A stretch of DNA of 64,000 bases from Eikenella exigua. Its GTDB lineage: Bacteria > Pseudomonadota > Gammaproteobacteria > Burkholderiales > Neisseriaceae. This document shows, piece after piece, positions 1 to 8,486 of this stretch; the stretch's first letter is position 1; each line of letters begins with the position of its first letter. The stretch covers positions 1,364,001-1,428,000 of the forward strand of contig NZ_CP038018.1 in NCBI RefSeq assembly GCF_008805035.1, written 5' to 3'. The position numbers and the translations under genes are program-made. The notes beneath the pieces are model-generated. The model was not told where the DNA came from. It was given only the letters and a program-made list of their open reading frames with translations, and searched no databases.

Positions 1-182
1 AGCTGCGGCCATTTCCACGGACGGTAAAGGTATCTGCCGGAAATGCCCCACAAGGTGTCGCCAGTACGCACGGTATAGCGTGCGGGGGCGTTGGGGCGTA
101 CGCGCAGGGGCGCGGCCTCGGCGGGCAGAACAGAAACAGTCAAGCCAATGGCGCAAAGCAAGGTTATAATATGTTTTCTCAT
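1..182 (-). CDS. LysM-domain secreted protein (partial, N-terminus only)
   Basis: The start codon is at 182 on the minus strand, and 60 codons are visible before the window edge. The first ~22 residues form a signal peptide (basic MRKH start, hydrophobic stretch, small residues before the cut). A LysM motif follows, recognisable by YTVRTGDTLWGIS. LysM binds peptidoglycan, so the product is probably exported and wall-associated. The gene is divergent from def; a LysM gene beside def is also the arrangement in Neisseria. The C-terminus and total length cannot be seen. Confidence 0.85.
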   Translation of the reverse strand, partial: MRKHIITLLCAIGLTVSVLPAEAAPLRVRPNAPARYTVRTGDTLWGISGRYLYRPWKWPQ

Positions 183-358
183 GAGAGAGCTTCCCTATTA
201 GGATTAACGAACCTGATAACGCTTTATTTACGTTGTTGTTGATGAAATTAACGGAATCATAGAACATTTTAGGTATCTTGCGCCAGTATTCAGGCGAAAA
301 AACCGTTACAACTGCAATAAGAACGTATCTATCTATGCACACTTAAGAGAGAAATCAA

Positions 359-862
359 ATGGCTTTACTAAATATTTTGCGCTATCCCGACCCCCGCCTA
401 AACCTGGTGGCCAAACCGGTAAAACAAGTGGACGAACGCATCAAAAAACTGGTGACTGACATGGCCGACACCATGTACGAAGCAAAGGGCATCGGCCTAG
501 CCGCCACACAGGTGGACGTGCACGAGCGTGTGGTGGTGATGGACTTGTCCGAAAGCCGCGACCAGCTGCAAGTGCTGATTAACCCTGTAATTTTGGAGCG
601 CAACGGCGAAACCGTGTATGAAGAAGGCTGCCTCTCGGTGCCGGGTGTATACGACAAAGTAACCCGTGCCGAAAGCATCGTGGCCGAAGCGCTGGATGCC
701 GAAGGCAAGCCCTACACTATTCGTGCCGACGGCCTACAAGCCATCTGCATCCAACACGAAGTCGACCATCTCGACGGCAAAGTTTTCGTGCAATATCTGT
801 CGCGCCTGAAGCAGGAACGCATCAAAACCAAAATGAAGAAACTCGACAAACACACGCTCTAA
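359..862 (+). CDS. def: Peptide deformylase
   Basis: Removes the N-formyl group from nascent proteins in the cytoplasm, using a bound metal. All three family motifs are present: GIGLAATQ at about residues 44-51, EGCLSVP with the metal Cys at 91, and QHEVDHLDG with metal His133 and His137 and catalytic Glu134. At 167 aa it has the usual length. It is followed 25 bp downstream by fmt, which adds the same formyl group to Met-tRNA, the classic def-fmt pair. A DUS-like copy (gaggctacctgaaac) fills the short gap, so the fmt ribosome binding site is embedded in uptake-sequence DNA. Confidence 0.97.
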   Translation: MALLNILRYPDPRLNLVAKPVKQVDERIKKLVTDMADTMYEAKGIGLAATQVDVHERVVVMDLSESRDQLQVLINPVILERNGETVYEEGCLSVPGVYDKVTRAESIVAEALDAEGKPYTIRADGLQAICIQHEVDHLDGKVFVQYLSRLKQERIKTKMKKLDKHTL

Positions 863-887
863 CCCGAGCAAGAGGCTACCTGAAACC

Positions 888-1823
888 ATGATTCGCAAAG
901 TCATTTTTGCCGGCACCCCCGATTTCGCCGCCGCCGCCCTGCGTGCTATTGCCGAGGCCGGCTTCGACATCCCGCTGGTGCTCACCCAGCCAGACCGCCC
1001 CAAAGGGCGCGGTATGAAGCTGCAAGCTTCGTCCGTGAAAGAAACCGCGCTCGAACTCGGTTTTCAGGTAGCCCAACCCGAAAGCCTGAAAAGCGAATCT
1101 GCACAAGAAATGCTGTGCGCCGTGGAAGCCGACGTCATGGTGGTGGCCGCCTACGGTCTGTTACTGCCGCAAGCCGTGCTCGACATTCCGCACCACGGTT
1201 GCCTCAACATCCATGCTTCGCTGTTGCCGCGCTGGCGCGGTGCCGCACCCATCCAGCGCGCTATTGAAGCAGGCGATAGCGAAACTGGCATCTGCATCAT
1301 GCAAATGGACGCCGGGCTTGACACCGGTGCCGTTATCAGCCGCCATCCCTGCCCGATTCTCCCCGGCGACAACGCCCAAACCCTGCACGACAAACTGGCC
1401 GAAATCGGTGCGCGCGCCATTGTTGCTGATTTGCAACACTATTCTCAACGCAACGCCCAGCCCCAGCCTGAACACGGTATCACTTACGCCCACAAATTAA
1501 GCAAAGCCGATGCCCAAATCGATTGGACGCAGCCCGCCGAAGCCATCGAACGCCGCATCCGCGCCTTCAACCCTGTGCCCGGCGCCTGGTGCGACTACCA
1601 CGGCAAACCGCTGAAAATCTGGGCTGCACAAGCCTGCTCGGCCAATGGCGTGGCCGGCAGCGTGTTACAAGCCGACAAAAACGGTATTCAGGTAGCCTGC
1701 GGCAGTGGCTCATTGTTGATTCAAACCCTTCAGCCCGCCGGCAGCGCCCGCATGGAAGCCGCCGCCTTTCTGGTCGGCCACCCCGTCGCCGCCGGCAGCC
1801 AATTCGGAGCGGAACACACATGA
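888..1823 (+). CDS. fmt: Methionyl-tRNA formyltransferase
   Basis: Transfers a formyl group from 10-formyl-tetrahydrofolate to initiator Met-tRNA. The N-terminal Rossmann-type domain has the formyl-THF signature LNIHASLLPRW, with Asn107 and His109 of the catalytic set, and a following MDAGLDTG stretch carrying the conserved Asp. The C-terminal OB-fold-like domain covers roughly residues 205-311. The 311 aa match the family. Its TGA overlaps the rsmB start as ATGA at 1820-1823, indicating translational coupling. A eikDUS copy inside the gene encodes FQVA (near residues 59-62). Confidence 0.97.
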   Translation: MIRKVIFAGTPDFAAAALRAIAEAGFDIPLVLTQPDRPKGRGMKLQASSVKETALELGFQVAQPESLKSESAQEMLCAVEADVMVVAAYGLLLPQAVLDIPHHGCLNIHASLLPRWRGAAPIQRAIEAGDSETGICIMQMDAGLDTGAVISRHPCPILPGDNAQTLHDKLAEIGARAIVADLQHYSQRNAQPQPEHGITYAHKLSKADAQIDWTQPAEAIERRIRAFNPVPGAWCDYHGKPLKIWAAQACSANGVAGSVLQADKNGIQVACGSGSLLIQTLQPAGSARMEAAAFLVGHPVAAGSQFGAEHT

Positions 1824-3079
1824 GCCTGGCCAACATACAAACCCTCGCCGCCCACAGCGTGGCTGCCGTTGAAGCCGGGCGCAATCTGTCCGACGTACTG
1901 GCCGAAATCTGGCGCGACCACCCACAGCTCTCCACCCAAGAACGCGGCGCGCTGCAAGATATTGCCTACGGCTGCCAACGTTTTTCAGGTAGCCTGCGCG
2001 CCCTGCTCGGCCTGATGCTGAACAAACCCCTGCCCCGTGCCGACATCCGCAGCCTGATATTGGCCGCCCTCTACCAGCTCGCCTACAGCCGCAACGCCGC
2101 CCATGCCGTGGTAAACGAAGCCGTGCGCGCTGCCGGCAAAATCGGCAAAGGCCAATACAAAGCGGTCACTAACGCCCTGCTCCGCCGTTTCCTACGCGAG
2201 CGCGACAGCCTGATGCAGCAGGCGCAGCAAAGCCCGGAAGGCCGCTACAACCTGCCCGACTGGTGGCTCGAACGGCTGCAGCGAGACTACCCCGAACACT
2301 GGCTGCAAATCACCGAAGCCTTCAATAACCATCCGCCGATGACCCTGCGCATCAACCGCCGGCACACCGATGCGGAAGGCTACCTGAAAATCCTGGCCGA
2401 ACACGGTATGCAGGCCGAAATCCTCAGCAGCCACGCTGTGATGCTGGCTACGCCCGTGCCCGTGTCCGCTTTGCCGCTGTTTGCCGAAGGCGCCGTATCC
2501 GTGCAGGATTGGGGCGCACAACAGGCCGCCGCTTGGCTCAACGTGCAAAACGGCGAACGCGTACTCGATGCCTGTGCCGCGCCCGGCGGCAAAAGCGGCC
2601 ACCTGCTCGAATGGGCAGACTGCAAGCTTACCGCCATCGACATCGACCCCGCCCGCCTGCAACAAGTACGCGACAACCTCAACCGCCTCGGCCTGAGCGC
2701 CGAGCTGCACGCAGCCGACGCACGGCAATGGGCTTCGTGTTATGATGGCTCTTTGTTCGACGCAGTATTGGCCGACGTGCCCTGCACCGCTTCAGGCGTT
2801 GCCCGCCGCCATCCAGACATCAAATGGCTGCGCCGGCCGCAGGATGCTAAGAGCACGGCTGCCCAGCAAACCGATCTGCTCGATGCCCTGTGGCGCACGC
2901 TCAAACCCGGCGGCAGGATGCTCCTGTCCACCTGCTCGCTGTTTGCCGAAGAAAACGGCAGCCAGCTGCAAGCCTTTTTGCAACGCCACCCCGACGCCGC
3001 CTGTACCCGCAGCGAAACCCTATTACCCAACCCGCACCAAGATGGCTTCTATTACGCGCTTATCCACAAAACTGCTTAG
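1820..3079 (+). CDS. rsmB: 16S rRNA (cytosine-967-C5) methyltransferase RsmB
   Basis: Methylates C967 of 16S rRNA using SAM. I chose the ATG at 1820, which overlaps the fmt stop; an open frame extends upstream to 1523 but that part is antisense-like shadow over fmt. The 419 aa product has a NusB-like RNA-binding N-terminus (about 1-140) and a RsmB/NOP catalytic domain: SAM motif DACAAPGGKSG near residue 250, DVPCTASGVARRHPD near 319, and STCSLF near 370 with the catalytic Cys. Its end overlaps the next gene by 38 bp. Two in-frame DUS copies encode FSGSL and GYLK. Confidence 0.96.
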   Translation: MSLANIQTLAAHSVAAVEAGRNLSDVLAEIWRDHPQLSTQERGALQDIAYGCQRFSGSLRALLGLMLNKPLPRADIRSLILAALYQLAYSRNAAHAVVNEAVRAAGKIGKGQYKAVTNALLRRFLRERDSLMQQAQQSPEGRYNLPDWWLERLQRDYPEHWLQITEAFNNHPPMTLRINRRHTDAEGYLKILAEHGMQAEILSSHAVMLATPVPVSALPLFAEGAVSVQDWGAQQAAAWLNVQNGERVLDACAAPGGKSGHLLEWADCKLTAIDIDPARLQQVRDNLNRLGLSAELHAADARQWASCYDGSLFDAVLADVPCTASGVARRHPDIKWLRRPQDAKSTAAQQTDLLDALWRTLKPGGRMLLSTCSLFAEENGSQLQAFLQRHPDAACTRSETLLPNPHQDGFYYALIHKTA

Positions 3080-3638
3080 CCTGCTCGCCTGCTGCCTGCT
3101 GGCTTTTGTAGCCGTGGGCGTGCGGGCAGAAGGCATCAACGTTACCCGTTCCAGCGCCACGCTTACCACCGACGGCCGCCTGTCGGTAAACAGCCGCTTC
3201 CAAACCGAGCTGCCCGGCCAGCTTCAGGTAGCCCTCAAACAAGGCGTGCCGCTTAATTTCCAACTCAGCTACCGCTTGCAATCGCCCACCCTGGCCGCCT
3301 ACCGCTGGCGGCTCGGTCAACTAGTCGGTTCGGCGCAAACCATCAACTACAAACTCGCCTACCACCCGCTCACCGACCGCTACCGCGTCAGCGTCGGTTC
3401 GTTTTCCACCGAATACGGCACCCTGCCCACCGCGCTAAAAGCCGTCGGCGCGGTAGCCAACTGGCAAGTGCTCGACAAAGGCACACTCGCCGACACCGCC
3501 CCCGCCGACGTGGCTGCCGACATCCGCTTAAGCCTGAGCATCAGCGATTTACCGCGCCCCTTCCAAATCAACGGCGAAACCTCGAAGAGCTGGCAGCTCG
3601 ATTCCGGCTGGCGCAAACTGCTCATCAGCCAGCAATAA
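3042..3638 (+). CDS. DUF4390 secreted protein
   Basis: A 198 aa exported protein of unknown function. The ATG at 3042 lies within the end of rsmB and gives a good signal peptide (basic N-terminus, LLSLLACCLLAFVAVG core, cut near VRA-EG). The mature part has many beta-rich segments (for example LQVALKQGVPLNFQLSYRL, LPRPFQING) typical of the DUF4390 family, which is usually found directly upstream of the NtrY kinase in beta-proteobacteria, as here with a 9 bp gap. It may be periplasmic or membrane-associated. Its position suggests a link to NtrYX, but no function is established. Confidence 0.85.
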   Translation: MASITRLSTKLLSLLACCLLAFVAVGVRAEGINVTRSSATLTTDGRLSVNSRFQTELPGQLQVALKQGVPLNFQLSYRLQSPTLAAYRWRLGQLVGSAQTINYKLAYHPLTDRYRVSVGSFSTEYGTLPTALKAVGAVANWQVLDKGTLADTAPADVAADIRLSLSISDLPRPFQINGETSKSWQLDSGWRKLLISQQ

Positions 3639-3647
3639 AGGGAAACC

Positions 3648-5762
3648 ATGCGCCGTCTGCTCACCTTCATCGCTGTTTTGGGCATGCTCGCCCTGTATGT
3701 GCTGGCGCTCGCCACCGGTCATGCCAGCAAGCTGGCGCAGTATTTTTGGTGGATTCTCACCTTCAGTGCCGCTCTCTTAGGCATCCTACTCACCATCCTC
3801 ATCTCCCAACTGTGGAAACTCTGGCTCGACCGGCGCAGGCGGGTGTTCGGCTCGCAGACCGCTATTCGCCTAGCCAAAATGTTTATGTTGGTGGCCATCC
3901 TGCCCGGCCTGTTCTTATTCGGCGTGTCGGCCCAGTTTATTTCCCACAGCATCGACTCCTGGTTTGGCAACGAAACCGAAGAAGCGCTGGAGCGCAGTCT
4001 GAGCCTGAGCAAATCCGCACTGGATTTGGCACTGGACACCTCAGTGCGCAAAGCTGCCACTGTTCAGGTAGCCTTAATCGGCGAAATGTCGCTGCAGCAA
4101 GACGCGCGGCAGGTTCTGAGCCAGCTTTCTGCCAATAGCGGCTTTGACCAGCTCGCACTCTACGACAGCAAAACCTTGAACCCCGCTGCCGAATACCGCA
4201 AGCCCGATGCCGACAAACTGCCGCCACCCGAACTCACACACGATATCCTCGAACAAGTGAAAATCACCGGCAGCGCACGCAGCGTAGCCAACGTCGGCCA
4301 CACACTCTACGCCCAAGGCTGGCTCGCCCTGCCCGAGCTACACGGCCAAAACTATATTTTGTTCTTCCGCCAACCGGTGCAGAAACAAGTAGCCAACGAC
4401 GTAACCCTGATTGAAGCCGCCCGCGCCCGCTACGCAGAAATCAGCTATGCCAAACAAGGTCTGCAAACCTTCTTCCTGTTCACCCTCTTGATGGCCACCC
4501 TGCTGGCCATTCTGCTCGCGCTGGTAATTGCCCTATTTTTCGCCCAACGCTTCACCGCGCCGATTCTCTCCTTGGCTGCCGGTGCACGCTCCGTGGCACA
4601 GGGCGATTATTCGCATCAACTGGCCATATACCGCAACGACGAGCTCGGCCGCCTCACCACCCTATTCAACCACATGACCGCCGAGCTCAACGCTTCCCAT
4701 ATCCGCCAGGAAGCCGCCCGCCACTATCTCGAATGCGTGCTCTCCAGCCTGACCAGCGGCGTGGTTACGCTCGACGACCAAGGCTACCTGAAAGCCTGCA
4801 ACAGCAGCGCCGGACAAATCCTAATGCTCGACTTGGCCGCCTGCCGGGAAAGTAGCGTGCACGAATGGCACAAGCTCGGCGTGGCCGAGGCGCTGGCCGC
4901 CCAAGTGCTGCTTGCCATCCTCCCCACCATCGACAGCGACAAACCCGTGCAGCTCACCTATGCCGCACCCGACGAATCCCGTATCCTGCTGGGCAAGGCC
5001 ACCCGTCTGCCCGAAGACAACGGCGCCGGCACTGTATTGGTGTTCGACGATGTAACCACACTGGTGCAGGCGCAGAAAGAAGCCGCCTGGGGCGAAGTGG
5101 CCCAGCGCTTGGCACACGAAATCCGCAACCCGCTCACCCCCATCCAGCTTTCCGCCGAGCGCCTGGCCTGGAAGCTCGACGGCAAGCTGGACGACAAAGA
5201 CGCCGCCATGCTTGAGCGCGCCACCAACACCATCGTCAACCAGGTAGCTGCCATGAAAGACATGGTTGAAGCATTCCGCAACTACGCCAAAGCACCGAAA
5301 CTCAAACTGGAACGTATCGATTTAAACGTTCTGGCTGCCGAGCTTTTGGTGCTGTATGAGAGCTCAAATTGTACATTTGAAGCGGATTTCAGTAATATAG
5401 AAACCGTGGTCGAAGCCGATGCCGGTGCCATGCGCCAAGTGTTACACAATATTTTGAAAAACGGCGCCGAAGCCGCTGCTGCAGACGAACAGCCGAAAGT
5501 GTTCATCCAAACGGCGGTGCAAGATGATAAAGTGCTGCTAAACATTTGCAATAACGGCAAAAGTTTCAGCGAAGACATGCTTCTCCACGCCTTTAATCCT
5601 TATGTTACCGACAAACCCGGCGGCACCGGTTTGGGCTTGCCGGTGGTAAAAAAAATTATTGAAGAGCACAAAGGCCGCATATCGCTGGCCAACCGCCCAG
5701 AAGGCGGGGCTTGTGTGAAAATTACTTTACCCCTACTGGTGGAAAACGATGCGCAGCAGTGA
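3648..5762 (+). CDS. ntrY: NtrY-type sensor histidine kinase
   Basis: Membrane sensor of the NtrYX two-component system. In 704 aa it shows three N-terminal hydrophobic segments (about 5-25, 32-57, 76-100), a periplasmic region (~100-275) and a fourth membrane segment (~277-303). A HAMP linker and a PAS-like region (~365-460) follow. The kinase core has the H-box AHEIRNPLTPIQLS with phospho-acceptor His490, the N-box NILKNGAEAA and the G-box GGTGLGLPVV. It overlaps ntrX by 14 bp. In Neisseria, NtrYX controls respiratory genes; the same role here is inference. Base composition becomes more AT-rich near its 3' end. Confidence 0.95.
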   Translation: MRRLLTFIAVLGMLALYVLALATGHASKLAQYFWWILTFSAALLGILLTILISQLWKLWLDRRRRVFGSQTAIRLAKMFMLVAILPGLFLFGVSAQFISHSIDSWFGNETEEALERSLSLSKSALDLALDTSVRKAATVQVALIGEMSLQQDARQVLSQLSANSGFDQLALYDSKTLNPAAEYRKPDADKLPPPELTHDILEQVKITGSARSVANVGHTLYAQGWLALPELHGQNYILFFRQPVQKQVANDVTLIEAARARYAEISYAKQGLQTFFLFTLLMATLLAILLALVIALFFAQRFTAPILSLAAGARSVAQGDYSHQLAIYRNDELGRLTTLFNHMTAELNASHIRQEAARHYLECVLSSLTSGVVTLDDQGYLKACNSSAGQILMLDLAACRESSVHEWHKLGVAEALAAQVLLAILPTIDSDKPVQLTYAAPDESRILLGKATRLPEDNGAGTVLVFDDVTTLVQAQKEAAWGEVAQRLAHEIRNPLTPIQLSAERLAWKLDGKLDDKDAAMLERATNTIVNQVAAMKDMVEAFRNYAKAPKLKLERIDLNVLAAELLVLYESSNCTFEADFSNIETVVEADAGAMRQVLHNILKNGAEAAAADEQPKVFIQTAVQDDKVLLNICNNGKSFSEDMLLHAFNPYVTDKPGGTGLGLPVVKKIIEEHKGRISLANRPEGGACVKITLPLLVENDAQQ

Positions 5763-7023
5763 TATTTTGATTGTAGATGATGAAGTGGGCATCCGCGATT
5801 TGCTGTCGGAAATCCTGCAAGACGAAGGCTATTCGGTTACTCTGGCCGAAAATGCCGAAGAAGCCCGCCAACTTCGAAACCAGACCCGCCCCACCATGGT
5901 GTTGCTGGACATTTGGATGCCCGATTGCGACGGCATTACTCTGCTCAAAGAGTGGGCCAAATCTGGTCAGCTCAACATGCCTGTGGTGATGATGAGCGGC
6001 CACGCCAGCATCGATACTGCCGTGGAGGCCACCAAAATCGGCGCGCTGGATTTCTTGGAAAAACCCATCGCCCTACAAAAGCTTTTGGCTGCCGTAGAAC
6101 GTGCCTTCAAACACAGCGCTATGCAGGCTTCTTCCACCATGTCGCTGGATAAACTCGGCACCAGCGAAGCTGTTAAACAGCTCAACCAGCAGCTCGAACG
6201 TGCTGCCCGCACCCAAGCCCCCGTGCTACTCTCCGGCGAGCCAGGTTCACCGTTCGAGTTGGTGGCACACTACTTCCAAACCGGCAATGCCCCCTGGGTG
6301 GAGCTCGGCAAAATCGAACAAATCAGCAGCAGCCCCATCGAATTGCTGCAAAAAGCCGGCAACGGTGTGCTCTATCTAGGTGACATCGCCCAATACGGCA
6401 AAAGCATCCAGCAAGGCATCCTCTTCCTCTTGGGTAAGGCCGACCGCTACAACGTGCGCATCGTCTGCGCCTGCAGCCAGCCTGTGCAAGAGCTGATTAC
6501 CAGCCCAGACTTCGACTCCCGCCTGCTCAACAGCCTCTCGGCCATCATGGTCAGCATCCCACCATTGCGCAACCAGCCCGAAGACATTGTTTTCTTGGTG
6601 GAGCAGCTGATTCAAGAGTTTTCCGAAAGCCGCAAAACCGCCGTTAAATTCAACACTGCTGCCCTGAACGCCCTGCGCCAATACGACTGGCCGGGCAACT
6701 TCGAGCAGCTGCGCAGTGTGGTGAAAAGCATTGTGCTCACCGCCGAGAGCAAAGAAATCTGTTTGGAAAATGTGCAGGCCGTGCTCAGCCAGTTCACGCT
6801 CAACCAACCCTCCGAATTGGTGGGCGGCTTCAACTTCGACCTGCCCCTACGCGAATTGCGCGAAGACTTGGAACGCCGCTATTTCGAATACCATATTGCC
6901 CAGGAAGGGCATAACATGAGCAAAGTAGCGCAGAAAGTCGGCCTCGAGCGCACCCACCTGTACCGCAAGCTCAAACAGCTCGGTATCCAATTCTCCCGCC
7001 GAGGCAGTAACGACAGCAAATAG
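5749..7023 (+). CDS. ntrX: NtrX-type response regulator with degenerate sigma-54 activator domain
   Basis: The receiver domain (residues 1-~120) has the acidic pair DD at 10-11, phospho-acceptor Asp54 in LLDIWMPDCDG and a conserved Lys in LEKP. The centre aligns with AAA+ sigma-54 activators, but Walker A is ruined: GEPGSPFE near residue 163 where GESGTGKE is expected. The GAFTGA sigma-54 contact motif is absent and the domain is shortened. A Fis-type helix-turn-helix ends the protein (GHNMSKVAQKVGLERTHLYRKL). It therefore probably acts as a DNA-binding regulator without ATPase-driven sigma-54 activation. It is translationally coupled to ntrY. Confidence 0.93.
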   Translation: MRSSDILIVDDEVGIRDLLSEILQDEGYSVTLAENAEEARQLRNQTRPTMVLLDIWMPDCDGITLLKEWAKSGQLNMPVVMMSGHASIDTAVEATKIGALDFLEKPIALQKLLAAVERAFKHSAMQASSTMSLDKLGTSEAVKQLNQQLERAARTQAPVLLSGEPGSPFELVAHYFQTGNAPWVELGKIEQISSSPIELLQKAGNGVLYLGDIAQYGKSIQQGILFLLGKADRYNVRIVCACSQPVQELITSPDFDSRLLNSLSAIMVSIPPLRNQPEDIVFLVEQLIQEFSESRKTAVKFNTAALNALRQYDWPGNFEQLRSVVKSIVLTAESKEICLENVQAVLSQFTLNQPSELVGGFNFDLPLRELREDLERRYFEYHIAQEGHNMSKVAQKVGLERTHLYRKLKQLGIQFSRRGSNDSK

Positions 7024-7526
7024 CTCCACCCAATCAGGCTATCTGAAAATCCAGCCAATGGTTTTCAGGTAGCCTGTAGTACTATTTTAGTATCTGCCCT
7101 ATTTGCAGCATCTAACAACAAGCTACCTGAAATTAGCTTCATCGAAGTTAAAACGAGGTCTCCGAAGGAGGCAAGTTTCTGCGGAGCTAAAACCACGCAC
7201 CCCACATTTAAAACATAACAAAAATTAGCAAAAGCCTCGATACAACAAAACAGTTAGCTATTTTAAAGACTACCTGAAACCAACCCGGCCCACGAAAAAT
7301 CAGTAGCAACGGCTGCACAAACTGCGCATCCTAGCGTATCATTACAGCGGTTTAGACCGCAAAGTAATGCTAAGAAATAGTCTCCGCGCTACAGTTATAG
7401 ATAAAACACTTTTTTATCCGCGGCAGCGAGGCAATCAGTAGGAAATAAGTGCTTTAGCCACCCCAAGCGCACTTAGTTTGGGCTGCCTCCGTCAATCGGT
7501 GGCAGCCGCAACAAGGAAACAGACAC
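7024..7526. other. Gap between ntrX and accA with DUS hairpin and repeat debris
   Basis: No gene seen in 500 bp. It holds an imperfect inverted eikDUS pair right after ntrX (7035-7076) and single DUS-like copies near 7123 and 7272. A stretch at 7132-7190 contains gaagttaaaacgaggtctcc and ctgcggagctaaa, fragments that recur in loops of other DUS hairpins. There is a compact hairpin at 7340-7369 (CATTAC...GTAATG enclosing GCGGT-TTAG-ACCGC). The last part, 7396-7460, has ends related to the short inverted-repeat elements described elsewhere. The accA ribosome binding site AAGGAA is at about 7514. Confidence 0.6.
7035..7076 (+). terminator. Imperfect inverted eikDUS pair after ntrX
   Basis: CAGGCTATCTGAAAA and TTTTCAGGTAGCCTG form a long stem with a loop of about 12 nt, starting 12 bp after the ntrX stop. 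One arm has a single mismatch to eikDUS (T for C). There is no clear T-run, so termination is likely but not certain. Confidence 0.5.
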
Positions 7527-8486
7527 ATGAAACAGATTTTTCTCGATTTCGAGCAGCCCATTGCCGAACTGGTGCAGAAAATAGAAGAACTGCGCTTCGT
7601 GCAAAACGACTCGGTATTGGATATTTCCGAAGAAATCGAACGCCTGCAAAAGAAAAGCAACGAGCTCACCAAAAACATTTTTGCCAAGCTCACTCCCGCA
7701 CAAATTATGCAGGTTTCGCGCCATCCGCAGCGCCCCTACACCCTCGACTACATCGAAGCACTGTGTACCGATTTTGAAGAGCTGCACGGCGACCGCCACT
7801 ATGCAGACGACTATGCCATCGTGGGTGGGCTGGCCAAATTTAAAGGCCAGAGCGTGGTGGTTATTGGTCACCAAAAAGGCCGCGATACCAAGGCCAAAAT
7901 CCGCCGTAATTTCGGCATGCCCCGCCCTGAAGGCTACCGCAAAGCCCTGCGCCTAATGAAGATGGCGGAAAAATTCGGCCTGCCTGTGCTTACCTTTATC
8001 GACACCCCCGGCGCCTATCCTGGCATCGGTGCTGAAGAGCGTGGCCAATCCGAAGCCATCGGCCGCAATCTGTATGAGCTCACCCGCCTGCGCGTGCCGG
8101 TTATCTGCACCGTAATCGGTGAAGGCGGCTCCGGCGGCGCACTGGCCATTGCCGTGGGTGATGCCGTAAATATGCTGCAATACGCCACCTATTCTGTGAT
8201 TTCGCCTGAAGGTTGCGCTTCCATTCTGTGGAAAACTGCCGAAAAAGCTGCCGATGCCGCACAAGCCCTAGGCATTACTGCCAAGCGCTTGAAGAGCCTC
8301 GAGCTAATCGACCAAATCATCGCCGAGCCCTTGGGCGGCGCCCACCGCGATTATGAAACCGTGATGAACAACGTGCGCAAAACCATCCGCCAGCAGCTGG
8401 CCGATTTGGAACACCAGCCGGTGGAGCAGCTGCTGGCCAAACGCTTCGACCGCATCATGGCCTATGGAAAATTTACCGACAAATAA
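7527..8486 (+). CDS. accA: Acetyl-CoA carboxylase carboxyltransferase subunit alpha
   Basis: Forms, with AccD, the carboxyltransferase that makes malonyl-CoA for fatty acid synthesis. The 319 aa show AccA landmarks: LHGDRHYADDYAIVGGLAKF, GRDTKAKIRRNFGMPRPEG, FIDTPGAYPG and the oxyanion-hole stretch GEGGSGGALAIAVGD. A good ribosome binding site (AAGGAA) precedes the ATG. The last 23 bp overlap tilS, the same accA-tilS order as in other Neisseriaceae. No eikDUS lies inside the gene. Confidence 0.97.
   Translation: MKQIFLDFEQPIAELVQKIEELRFVQNDSVLDISEEIERLQKKSNELTKNIFAKLTPAQIMQVSRHPQRPYTLDYIEALCTDFEELHGDRHYADDYAIVGGLAKFKGQSVVVIGHQKGRDTKAKIRRNFGMPRPEGYRKALRLMKMAEKFGLPVLTFIDTPGAYPGIGAEERGQSEAIGRNLYELTRLRVPVICTVIGEGGSGGALAIAVGDAVNMLQYATYSVISPEGCASILWKTAEKAADAAQALGITAKRLKSLELIDQIIAEPLGGAHRDYETVMNNVRKTIRQQLADLEHQPVEQLLAKRFDRIMAYGKFTDK

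Noticed and set aside
1523..1819. Upstream extension of rsmB by 99 codons
   Set aside because: It overlaps fmt in another frame and is Arg/Pro-rich; the coupled ATG at 1820 gives the family length.
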